64,000 nt of DNA from assembly GCF_037975245.1 (NCBI RefSeq), contig NC_092574.1, positions 16,905,213 to 16,969,212 of the forward strand, given 5' to 3'. This stretch comes from Apostichopus japonicus. Its lineage: Eukaryota > Echinodermata > Holothuroidea > Aspidochirotida > Stichopodidae. Numbering within the stretch: the first letter of the stretch is position 1; each line of letters starts with the position of its first letter. Under the pieces are notes generated by a model. That model saw only the letters and a list, made by a program, of their open reading frames with translations, was not told the DNA's origin and made no database searches. This document shows positions 25,831 to 38,100 of this stretch, in pieces. The position numbers were made by a program, and so were the translations under genes.

Positions 25831-27959
25831 AATCAAAGCAAAGCAAACAAACACTAGTAAAGAAGAAAAAGAACCGTTTTATGGTGAGAAAGACAAATCA
25901 ATTGAGTACATTTACTTCATTCATTTCTTCATACTCAGTCTAAACTCAAAGTCATACAAGTTCCTGATCTACATAACATGTAAAACATATCTTTGAAATA
26001 TTATATTTTTTATTTTTTATCTCAGATCAATTCCATATTTTACTCTTAGTGTATTTACATGGAGGTGAGCAGCTGACCACTCTTAATGTTGCTGAAAGTT
26101 AATCCTGCCCCTTCACTATGAAACAATGCCAGTCTTTCACCACATTAGAAGAAAGCACGAAATAAGACAGACTAGATGTTTGACCTTCAGAGGTCACAGG
26201 TCACTCAACAGGTTATTAACCACTTTAGTAATCAAATTATCAATCCTAAGGATATAGTAAATTGATAGTTTGACCTCAGATGACCTCTTAATACTTAAAA
26301 GAAGAAAAAGAAAAATGACATGAGACATATTTCAAAGGTTTGACTGTGATGTGTGTCACATGACTTTTTGGTAACAAACAATGCAGAAGATGGTACAAGC
26401 AACATTTCAGATCAGTTAATCTGCGCAAATTAATTTCAGAAAAACTCGCTAGTTAAAATACTAATAGGCATGACATCGCTTCATAACATTTTGGTCTCCT
26501 TTCGATATTGTCTTTTTATACTCATTGCACAACTCTGAGACTTAAGTGCATGGATACATAATTGAAAGAAATTGAACTGGAGACAGGGGCGGCCTGCTAG
26601 GTTAAGTCGTTAATTTGAAGGCAGTGTCTTTCATTTCCTGTAACGCAGGGTTGTTTGGCTTACACATTTCCTACACAGGAATCCGATGCTGTGTGCAATT
26701 ACAGGCAGGATATAGAAACGGACAGCTTTGTTAGTTCCAGGTCAATCTACTGCCCTCTAGTTGTCGGTTGTATGTTTAAGGGTTCAATTGTACATCAGGT
26801 CCATACTGATATAACGTGTATAAATAATAAATGGTAAAGATCAGGTGTGCAACCTATATTTTTGAGAGAAGGGACAAGGGCTAGAATCTATGGAATGCCA
26901 AAGAGCTCACCAGATATGTTGTTATTGTGAATTAATATATCAATGTTTTGGAAATATATGTTCATAATGTGAACAGGAATGTTGTTGATATAAACTAACT
27001 TGTGCTGAAGTCCATGCAACCACTTGAATGAAACACATTAATAAATGTATCATTTTACACCTTGTACAAACCCTAAGCCTCATTTTAAAAGTTGATTCTC
27101 AATTTCTAAGTGTCTTGTGTTAATAATTCAAAGTTTGTTTAATGCGTTACTGATCAACTTAGTGGTAGGAAGCGAATGTTATCAAAGACGTTATGAAAAC
27201 AATGTGGAATACCCAACACAATATAGACCAGCTCCAATGGTACATTGTTCCCAACTATGATTCATGTATTATGATTCCTGCTTGGGTTTATGGATGTTTT
27301 TACAGCAGTTTAAATTATTATTCTTCTTGTATATTACATGTCCCAGGTCTGAGGAGTTGGAATTGATTCAGCAGGAATCACCAAGCTGAAATATCTCACA
27401 TGTAGACTTACTGTGCTTTGATTTCCTCAGTTTGGAGTTTTAGGGAATAAACGTGAAGACCTCTCTTAATATACCAGACCCCTTGTAGTAGTTGGAAGTT
27501 TTAGTGGAAGCCATGAAAACCTATAAGATACATGAACATACCTATTTCCTGATAATATTTAATACAAGATACCACATTTTAATATGCTAAATACAAAACA
27601 AAGATGTTATTCCACTGTGGAAAGGAGAGTGAGAACAAATCAGTAACCTGTATACCCCCCCCACCCCCTCACCCATGTTCCTCATTCTCTCCCTCCCTAT
27701 ACACTACTTATTGACAGTGTCAATTTACTGTTTAATGCGACTTCAGTTATATATGAACAATTCTTTGATACATTAATCCTTTCACAATATTTTTTCACCT
27801 GCCTCACTAGTCAAGTCAAATAACGATGCAAAATAGGAACCAGAATGCAAAACTGTATTGAAGTTTCGATTACTTTATTGCAATAGACTTCTGCTTATTC
27901 ACACCAGACATAGCTAATATAATAAAAATGTCCTGATTTCTACCATGAGATACGCTATC

Positions 27960-28500
27960 ATGTTGAAATGGTTTCCAGAGTTTGACTGCTGGTGACCCAG
28001 ATGACCTTTGACCTCTACCAAAAGCAAAAGTTTTTCTATTCAATATAACGCATCCGCATGTTACTTATAAACAATCTCCATGCTTCCTAACTTGAGATAT
28101 AGTGTTTACAAGGTTTTCAGTGTTTGACATCTGGTGACCTCAGATTACCTTTAACCTCCACGTTAAACAATAAACTTCTTCTCTATATGATCAATACACA
28201 TGCGAAGTATAACAAGAATACCACAATTAGACCCCTGGTAATGCTAAATGACCTTTGATCTCCACCAAAAATAATAAGGGGCTTGAAATCAACGTGTCAC
28301 AACTACGTACTTAATATATGATTAGTCCAAGCTTTCCTTCATGAGATATCGTGTTTACATGTTTTCACAATTTGACCTCTGGTGACCCCAAATGAAATTT
28401 GACTTCCCAGAAAACAAGGATAGGGTTCTTCTACTCAATGTGGTATTCCTACACGCAAATTATGAAATTGGTCCAATTTCGCTTCTTGAGATATCGTTTT
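27960..28500 (+). repeat. Degenerate tandem repeat (tttgacctctggtgacc family)
   Basis: About four copies of a ~125-bp unit containing 'gacctttgacctccaccaaa', 'ttcttgagatatcgtgttta' and 'caaggttttcagtgtttgac'. Related diverged units appear at 33280-33560 and, in part, 42540-42870. This is a dispersed minisatellite family. Confidence 0.75.
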
Positions 28501-28938
28501 TACAAGCAATGCATCACACACACACTCACACACCTGTATGACTATAAAGGTTACCAATATAACGAACACACTTCTGTGATTAAATTGCTAAGAGGTTGGT
28601 AAGGGGAGGGAGTGGGTTGGTTAGTGCGTTTTCATTTCCACAACAGTTGAAGATGTCATAACCCAACGGTGTTGGTACAAAATAACAAATTAACTTTACC
28701 GAAGTTGGTAGAGTAACTTTTTTTTTTTAAATGATCTAAATTCTTTTGATTGCCTACTTGCTAAAGTAATGGTCAAGGCAACGTTTCCTGAATCTGCTTA
28801 GCTCATTTCGCGGCGCGGTTGGGGTTGAAAACTATTAATATACAACAACCAGTTAAAACAACAGTATCAGGCAGTATGTTATCACCCTCCGTTCCATTTT
28901 TGAAGACAAAATTATGATTAAAACATTGAACGCTTCTA

Positions 28939-29966
28939 CGCAAGGCATGGGAACAGAGCTGATGTTTAATTCACACAGAAGCTAATAAGCTAAAAAATTA
29001 CGATTAAAACATTGACGCTTATAACGCTTAGCATTCAACTTCCGAGAAACAACACAAAACCGGAAAACATATATGAATAACAAAGGTTTGATTTGACTGC
29101 TTTGAAATCACGTATCACTGGCAAGATGCGTCGATGCGCCCACAGTCTCAAACCTGTTCTTCAAAAAAGTTTTTCGGTTTTCTATTGTTCCTCGGAAGTT
29201 GTATGCTAAGAAATAGAAGCGATAAAAGAGGGCGCTCGGCGCATCTTGCCAGTGATACGTGATTTCAAAGCAGTCAAATCAGACCTTATTTTTTTCAAAA
29301 ACTTTTTTGAAGAACAAAGCAGTCTCAAACGTGTTTTTCCAAAAAGTTTTTCGGTTTTCTATTGTTCATCGGAAGTTGTATGCTAAGAAATAGAAGCGAT
29401 AAAAGAGGGCGCTCGGCGCATCTTGCCAGTGATACGTGATTTCAAAGCAGTCAAATCAAACCTTTTTTTTTCAAAAACTTTTTTGAAGAACAAAGCAGTC
29501 TCAAACGTGTTTTTCCAAAAAGTTTTTCGGTTTTCTATTGTTCCTCGGAAGTTGTATGCTAAGAAATAGAAGCGATAAAAGAGGGCGCTCGGCGCATCTT
29601 GCCAGTGATAGGTGATTTCAAAGCAGTCAAATCAAACCTTTTTTTTTTTCAAAAACTTTTTTGAAGAACAAAGCAGTCTCAAACGTGTTTTTCCAAAAAG
29701 TTTTTCGGTTTTCTATTGTTCCTCGGAAGTTGTATGCTAAGAAATAGGAGCGATAAAAGAGGGCGCTCGGAGCATCTTGCCAGTGAAACGTGATATCAAA
29801 GCAATTTATCAAACCTTTGTTATTCATAAATGTTTTCCGGTTTTGTGTTGTTCCTCGTAAGTTGTATGCTAAGCGATATAAGCGTTCAATGTTTTAAATC
29901 GTAATGTTTTTTAGCTTATGAGCTTCTGTGTGAATTAAACATCAGCTCTGTTCTCATTGCCTTGCG
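28939..29966. mobile_element. Foldback-type element with internal 176-bp tandem array
   Basis: The outer ends are long imperfect inverted repeats. The left end starts CGCAAGGCATGGGAACAGAG. The right end is its imperfect complement, finishing at 29966, with TA on both flanks (28937-28938, 29967-29968). The arms run about 150-180 bp. Between them are four tandem copies of a ~176-bp unit, marked by gtttttcggttttctattgt at about 29170, 29346, 29522 and 29700. No open frame is recognisable, so it is non-autonomous. The element class is uncertain. Confidence 0.75.
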
Positions 29967-30739
29967 TACTTCACCACATTTGCGAGGTTTAATTTAAATG
30001 TCTGCACTAAAACTGTTGATATATTGAGTTATTTCAAGTTGATTAATGGTGGCAATGAACTCAGGTTCATTCATTTATTTTTGTACATGTGCTTAATTGA
30101 AGTTTCATATCACAAAGTAAGAGAAGGTGGGAGAAATGAACAGGAATGCACAAATTGGTATTGGGTGGGGTGGGGATGGGGAGAGAAATAATAATAATAT
30201 AGGCACTAAAAGAATCAAGATATCTAGATATTCTTGAAAAGGGCAAACAGCTGCTTTGACAAGCAAATCAAAGTTCACTGTCTTTAAATCCCTCTCGTTT
30301 TTTAATTGATTGTCCAGAAAGTTAGAAAATGTTTTGTAAAGTGGACATGACACTTAGAAACTCGTAGCTAGTCCAACGGTGTCTAAACGAGGTAAATTAA
30401 TAGCTATGCTATAGTTTGCAAAATAAAAACATAATTAAATATTCAAATTGATTGACATTTTCTCTTGTATTGCATATCACTAAACATAATGCAGAGAGCA
30501 CAGAGGGCTCACTTCTAATTAATGCTGGAACCTCTGTACTACGACAGCAGGAACTTTGCCAAACAAAAACAAACATAGAAAATCATATATTTTACTGCTG
30601 AATGGCAGACTGTGCACAGCCAACACAGAAGCAAAAAAGAAAAATAAGCTGTTGGAATCATGTTTTTCATATCATTAATGGTATAAAAATTCAGTACATC
30701 ATACAAACTACATTTTGTACAGATATTAAGCCTAAATAC

Positions 30740-31390
30740 ACATTACATACAACATACTGATACTATATCAATATTCATGGTACAAACAAAGCTACATAGT
30801 ATTCCACTCATTAAGATTAATGCAGTCCACTTGTAGATATTAGAGAAATAAGGATTCCCAGATCCCAGGGGTGGGGGAAAGGGGGTGAGGGTGGGTGTAC
30901 CCCCATTTTCAACCCTTCAGCAGAGACAGACATCAGTGCTATAAATAATCTATCACATAACACATCAATTAAAGACCATGTTATTAATGTAAAGCCTACA
31001 TTAATGATACTAGATATTGAATAACCTACATTTGAATGCTACAGGTAAAAATGTTAGCTAGCACAAACATTGAGGCTATCACATAAGCATTAATGACATA
31101 GCAATCTATAAACTGCAAAAATAAACATTAATGTGACATTTATCAGTTCAGCAATCTATTGATAGCATGTATACATGGCAATCTACACAGAAAGCATAAA
31201 CACGAATGCTACATTTATGTATTGGAAAGGCAAGTAAGTACAAACATTAATGACAGCAATAAACAAACATGAATGCTATATTTATGTTTTAGAAAGTACA
31301 ATCATTAATGGCATAGCAATAATTTAACATGAATGCAATAATTATCAAGTACAAAACAAAAACATTAGTGCTAGAGCAGTATTTGTAATG
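30740..31390. repeat. Degenerate array of acattaatg-type units
   Basis: Motifs such as 'acattaatgac', 'catgaatgctac' and 'atttatg' recur irregularly over about 650 bp with no fixed period. It looks like an old, decayed tandem array. Confidence 0.5.
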
Positions 31391-33697
31391 GCATGGAGGA
31401 TAACAAAATTATTCCAAACAAGGAGCACGGGGGGGTGGGGGGGTGGGGGGTCTGGTCTGTAATGTAATGTAAACACAGCCTAAAAGAGATTGCTTAACCC
31501 AGAATCCTTCATGTTATTGTCATATTAAACAACTTTCTTGTTAATATCTTTAAAACAATCAGAAAACCTGACATGAAAACAGTCAAATAGGCAAGGCTAA
31601 ATGTATTAGAAAAGAATTTGGAAAATAATAATGATGAACCTTTTTTAATGTATATATATATCTCTATATCTATATATAGAAACAGTAGCTCAAATCTGAT
31701 CATCTACTTAAAAGCACACAATAAACTTGCAAGGAATGATGAGAAAAATCTAAATCAAATATTTCAAAATAACGAAAGGAAAGATTAAAATGAAAGGGGA
31801 AATATATAACACCTCTTTATCGAAACCAAGAAGAGATCTGGAAAATCTAGATTCGCATAAAACTGTCAGAATTATATTCTTTGCTTCTTATCATTGTTGT
31901 CGATCTTACTAACAAAAGTGAAGCAACATTACCTGCTCCTCACCCTGCCCCCCCCCCCAAACCTTTAGGTCACATGTCACCCCTGGATACTTGTTGTAAA
32001 TCAGACATTTTTTTATTAGTGTAATGTGATGTTGTCATTGATCCAAACTCAGTAATTACTTTGGTTAATTATTTGGAAAATTGGACAGGTTTTTAGCGCC
32101 TTTGAAAACCAAGAAATTTGAGGCCAAATGTGGCAAATTTACAAGTGCCAAATAAAAAGGCCTCTGAAAGTTTTAGCCGAACAAAATACACCTGGGATTA
32201 AATCTTATCTCACATGAAAAGTCCCTCCAGGCTTTAACGTCAAACAAGCTGTAACATTTCAGTCTTGAAGATTTGACCACTACAGTAATTGACTGTGATA
32301 AGAAAACTGAAAACCTACTTCTTTTTAAGGGGGTAGGGGAGGGGGATATGGAGTAAAACTTCTTGAGGAACTTTTACATTGCTTGTCAAATATAAAATGT
32401 TCTCTTAAAATGTTTCAGGCTTTGACTATATTTGCTTGTCTGCTAAGATGAAGATTATTCTTGCTTCAACATGTACACATATTTCTCTCCTTTTTTGGAG
32501 TGGGAGGGGGGGGACAAATTGGGCTCCTATCTTCATCAATTCAACAAGGAGATTCTCCTTGCTGTTGTTAACCCCACAAATTTCTGAAAGCCATACATGT
32601 CATTTACCTCCCTTGGCTTTAAAATTTGTCAAGTTAAATACACAAACATGTTTTCATGTCATGTTTGAAAAAGACAGAAAGAAACACCCCTGAACCTGTA
32701 AAACGTATGAAATGAGCTACTTTTGAGCACCAAAATACTCTTATTGTAAAAATACCCTGTCAAATACCCCTTAACCAACCAAGGACACAAGTTTGCAAGA
32801 AGTTGACAATTATCCCTCAACAATGGACCCTTTACTTTACAAGTGTGTTGTTATAACATGTTGTAGATGAATTCCTGCCTTAGTTTTTTTGTCGCCAGAT
32901 CAAAAAAAAACAAAACAACCTTGTCAAAAATATGTCTGGAACGTCTCCTCATAGGGCAGATAAATATAATTAAAAAAATATCTATTTCTTTTTGCAATTG
33001 CCAATTTCTTTCAAAGAAAAGAAAGATATTGAAAGAACCACTCACTCAAACTTTTCAATAAACTTAGACCAGTAGGACGTCTGATCACTGATTGTCTCCT
33101 TATCCAAACAAAAAATATTATCCTCACATCCTTAATCTCAACTACTATTTTTATCAAATGTTGAAAATTGAAATAGAAAAAGCTGTCAGACTCAGTGACT
33201 CCTGGCCACATTTTCTAGAAGAACAGGATAAAACACTGCACACTTTTTTTTAAAATTTTCAAGTAGACGGTTGTTGACAGTAAGGTTCTTGCACCCTGTG
33301 AAGGCCTACATACCAAACTTGAAGTCTATCCAACTTTTTACTTTTGGAGTTACTGTGCTTACAAGGGTTGTCTAATCTTGACTTCTGTTGATCTGAAATG
33401 ACCTTTTATCTCCACAGCAAATATAGGGTTCTTGTACACAATGGAGAACATTTACATACTAAATATGTCATTCACCCAAGTTAACTTTTGAAGTAATTGA
33501 AAGTAACAGACTTTTGACACTGTTGACCTCATAGGTACACACTGTGAGCCAATATACCGAGTATGAAGTTTCCAACACCATGATCTTTGTGAGTTTTGGT
33601 GTTTAAAGGACAAACCATATCTCACACTCGGGCACACACACAATCACCATGGCATAGATTCACACACACAAGCACACACATGTTTGTATAACATTCA

Positions 33698-33846
33698 GAC
33701 CGAGGACCCCATCGTATTTTCCATTGTTCAAATCCACGTACCCTAACCTTAACAATACCCCATACAATAGAATTTTTCCGAGGACATGGTGATTCTTTAG
33801 AAATCACAACCGAGGACCTGGAATTCTTTTGTTCAAGTCCTCGGTC
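33698..33846. mobile_element. Short inverted-repeat element (MITE-like)
   Basis: Terminal inverted repeat GACCGAGGAC / GTCCTCGGTC encloses about 150 bp, and ccgaggac also occurs twice inside. The flanking trinucleotide CAG may be a target duplication, but the exact boundary is ambiguous. Confidence 0.6.
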
Positions 33847-34904
33847 AGAATACAAAACAAACACACAGGCACATACACACTATCATAATGGCATAGATTC
33901 CCTTTGCCTGCAGCAAGGAATAAAAAAAATAAAGTTAAACATGGTAGGGTGGTTTTTGTTTTGGATAATTTTTTTCAAACTTATTGATCTCTATATTTAT
34001 ACTATTGCACTTCTCATTGACAAAAAAAGAAAATATAGCTTCATTTTCTGTCAACAAGGAAATCTGAAGATACAACAGAACACTTGAGTCAAACACAAAT
34101 CACTAGCCTGGTCATTAAAGAATGACTGAAGACAAAAAAAAATAAAAAATATAATTGGTGACAACTATGACCAACAAATTTGTGTCTTCTACCATTCAAG
34201 GTTACCCTCAACCCTTCATACATTTGAGCACAGGTAGGCACCGAATGTGATCCACATGCAAAGAATCACATGGTTTCAACACCCCACCTTCACACCATTA
34301 GCAGATTCTTCATACTTGTTTACTTCACTTTATATCCATAGACTTGCTCCCCAATTCGGATAACTGTTGATTCAAGTTTCATTCCATCAGTCCCATATCC
34401 AAATTTATATTAATATTTCTTCAAACGTAACACATACAGATATCATATATAAAAATCTCTGGGCTTAGAGCACACTTTAATACATCAAGCAATGTATTTC
34501 ACCATATGTGCATTTTATCTGTATCACATATCATAAATTTTCTCCCCAAAATTTTTCAAGTTTTCCACCACCACAGCACCAGTTGCAGGTTGGTCTATTT
34601 CCAATAATGCCAGCAGACATAATATTACTTCATTTCACTGGAAACTTCATGAAATCCAATCAAAACATCTTATCTCAATTTCTATGTTACTTCTGATCGC
34701 TTCAATTATGTGGAAACCCTAAGGGTTGCTCCTTAATGTTTGTACAAATTTTATGATTTTTTGTTCTTTGAGCCGGATCACTTTGGTCTTCTACACCCCT
34801 AATCTGTTCCACATTCCACCCCCTTCGTAAACACCTACTCTTCCTCCCATTCATATCTGTAAAAATCAATATTCACATATTTCCGATAAATCTTCTTGCG
34901 CCAG

Positions 34905-35142
34905 TTACAGTTCCTGGTCACTGTTATCTCCGCTATTGTCTAGGAGGCTCAGATGAGCATCTCCGAGCTGGTGGCCTCCGTTGCGTCTGGATGGTGCGAC
35001 TCTGTCTGTCAGCCAGGAGAGCGGTGAACCAGTCTTACTCTCGTTGGATTCGATGTCCATCGGAAGAAATGGTTCCTTGATCAACAACTTCCCGTGCCTT
35101 CTGATGGGGAACATTACCTCCATTTGCTTTGGTTTCTTGTAA
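34905..35142 (-). CDS. ATP7: ATP7 last coding exon: cytosolic C-terminal tail
   Basis: Acceptor gattcttccag. It begins YKKPKQMEV (human YKKPDLERY) and runs to TAA at 34907-34905. The last residues are [18 protein letters not shown]; the SLLD may be the basolateral/trans-Golgi retrieval di-leucine signal seen in vertebrate ATP7 proteins, which is inference. Confidence 0.95.
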
Positions 35143-38100
35143 CTGGAAGAATCAACAAATTGATCAACATTATCAGCCGAGAAAAAAAGCAAAACTTTGG
35201 GAACGATGACAAATGACCTATCTGCTATGATCAATCAACACGCTCTTGTCTCAATTATATGAAATAAACACATCAATTTTCTTGTCATGAATATTTCGCC
35301 TCCTCATCAGGGTGTTTGATTAACTGATTAAACATGGCTTCATCTGAGTTGTCTGTCTTCAGAGATATGCCCATACTTTATCACTGAGCAGTAATAGCAC
35401 CATATTAAAGAGCAACATAGCTTCTCTAGTCATAAATATATCAAGTAGCATATTACAATCAATTGAAATTATGGAGTACTCTCCAGTCGAGCTGATGAGT
35501 AGAAGGATTTAGACCACTTCCTCACTGCTCTCAAGTTATGTTGGGGGGAGACTGTGCATGGAGGGGGGGGGTGGGGGAGGTTATGGCCTTGATACATGCC
35601 AGCCCTACCTAAAATTGAAATTGATAGTAATCTCTGTCTCACTATATAGTTGGTACCTCCCCCACTGCACATTTGTTTCGCCAACTGCACTACTCAATCT
35701 AACCAGCCCCCCCCCTCAACCTTCCCCCTCCTTTTATCTAAAGGTTTGAAAGCTTGTGATGCCAACAGTGCAAATATTTGCTTTTATCTCTGGATGTTGA
35801 GTTATGTGAATTGACAAATTCCAGTACAGAACATTTCCAAACCACAGCCATTCCTAATTACCAACATGTCCCTAGATTCCAAACTGTTTTCTCTGCCTGC
35901 ATTTTATTCCAATCAACATGGGAGCAAGCAGACATTTGTTTTGTTTTTCTTTGAGTCTTATTATGATATCATATACTTGGAACGGTAGGATCCAGTCACT
36001 TCATAAGAATTTACTGAAATTAGAATCTTTTACACAGAGACACAAAAGTTAATTATGATGGGGTAGCCCCATATAATATCTCAGAATATTGGAGATTTCT
36101 CGGTAAAAGACAATATGGCAATGGTACTTTAACAATGGTTGACATTTTGATATTTTCTGTAATAAATATTTTTCCATTGGCTAAATTTAACAATCATTTT
36201 AAACCCTAGGAAGGACTTTGACCATACCCCCTTGTTTGATTACCAAACAGAAAGTCGATGTGGTACTTTCTTCAGTTGTACCTTTACTGTTTGGGTTGAT
36301 ATCTTTGAAAACAAAACTTTGAGGCAAAGTTTGACAACCTTGTGACAACATGGTTTAGAAATGATACACTGTGCCAACAATTGTATTGTTCACTTTATGG
36401 TTCTGATAAGGTCAGTACTTACAATTTCAGCATGAGAGATGATGTCACCACAGAAGAGCTAGACATGGCCATCGCTGCGGCAGCCATCCATGGTTGTAAT
36501 GCTATTCCATAACGCATCAATGCACCTTGTGTGGAAAAACATTGTAAGGAGCAGGTTAGTATAACGTTGTTTACTATTGCACAGCAGATATATGGGTCCT
36601 AACCTGCAGCTATTGGGATGGCTATGACATTGTATATTAATGCATACAAGACATATGGGTCCTAGCCTGCAGCTATTGGGATGGCTATGACATTGTATAT
36701 TAAAGCAGCATTTTGCGTCCTTTTCTATGATTTTCTCAACCTCACTGACTCCACTATGCCATAACGACATACATAACTAGCTTATCTATTTATATTTTAC
36801 TTCAAATGGTGGCATAAAAGTCGAAAAAATTGCAACTTTCAACTTTGTTGTTCTCCAAGATATTTTCCGTTGGGAACCCAATAAACCTCGCCCATAATAT
36901 GAATATTTAAACACTACGAACGTCATTGACAGATACGTAATATAACACCACGCTTGATTTGTGTACAGTCTATATGGCAGTTGTACCAGAGAGTTGCATA
37001 ACAACTCCCCTGGTTGTACCAACGCAAAGTCTTGAATCTATTTTTAGCAACGGCTCATAACTAAACCTGCATCTCTGATTGGTTGAATTCAAACTAGTGG
37101 GTTTGGGAACTGAATGCGATTAATTTTGTATGTGGAATACTCGCCAATTACTCGCTCATGAATAAACATACTATTCACTGATTGGTGGAATTCAAACTAG
37201 TGGATTTGGAGATATGAAAACTTTGTCGAGGACACTTTTACTCGTTATCGACATAAATCGTTAATTACTCGCTAATTAACGCTCTTGGCAGGGTGAAACT
37301 TGGATGGTATCTTAGTTTGCTGTTTTATGATTGATACATCTAAAAAAATCGATGCACATGTTAAAAAGGTGGAAAAAAGCGACCCAACGCAAAATGCTGC
37401 TTTAATGCATACAAGACATATGGGTTCTTACCTGCAGCTATTGGGATGGCTATGACATTGTATATTAATGCATACAAGACATATGGGTCCTAACCTGCAG
37501 CTATTGGGATGGCTATGACATTGTATATTAATGCATACAAGACATATGGGTCCTAACCTGCAGCTATTGGGATGGCTATGACATTGTATATTAATGCATA
37601 CAAGACATATGGGTCCTAACCTGCAGCTATTGGGATGGCTATGACATTGTATATTAATGCATACAAGACATATGGGTCCTAACCTGCAGCTATTGGGATG
37701 GCTATGACATTGTATATTAATGCATACAAGACATATGGGTCCTTACCTGCAGCTATTGGGATGGCTATGACATTGTATATTAATGCATACAAGACATATG
37801 GGTCCTAACCTGCAGCTATTGGGATGGCTATGACATTGTATATTAATGCATACAAGACATATGGGTCCTAACCTGCAGCTATTGGGATGGCTATGACATT
37901 GTATATTAATGCATACAAGACATATGGGTCCTAACCTGCAGCTATTGGGATGGCTATGACATTGTATATTAAAGCAGCATTTTGCGTCCTTTTCTATGAT
38001 TTTCTCAACCTCACTGACTCCACTATGCCATAACGACATACATAACATATGGGTTCTTACCTGCAGCTATTGGGATGGCTATGACATTGTATATTAATGC

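Larger units (their letters stand above)
25546..34904. other. Intergenic DNA between convergent POMP and ATP7
   Basis: No coding exon recognised. It contains a retroposon tail (25735-25830), a degenerate tandem family (27960-28500, related pieces at 33280-33560), a foldback element with a 176-bp tandem repeat (28939-29966), a degenerate 'acattaatg' array (30740-31390) and a 150-bp inverted-repeat element (33698-33846). Part of the left-hand end must be POMP 3' UTR and part of the right-hand end ATP7 3' UTR. Confidence 0.6.

Noticed and set aside
32851-33061. Overlapping + and - open frames
   Set aside because: Short, AT-rich and low-complexity (Lys/Asn/Ile/Phe); nothing supports coding.
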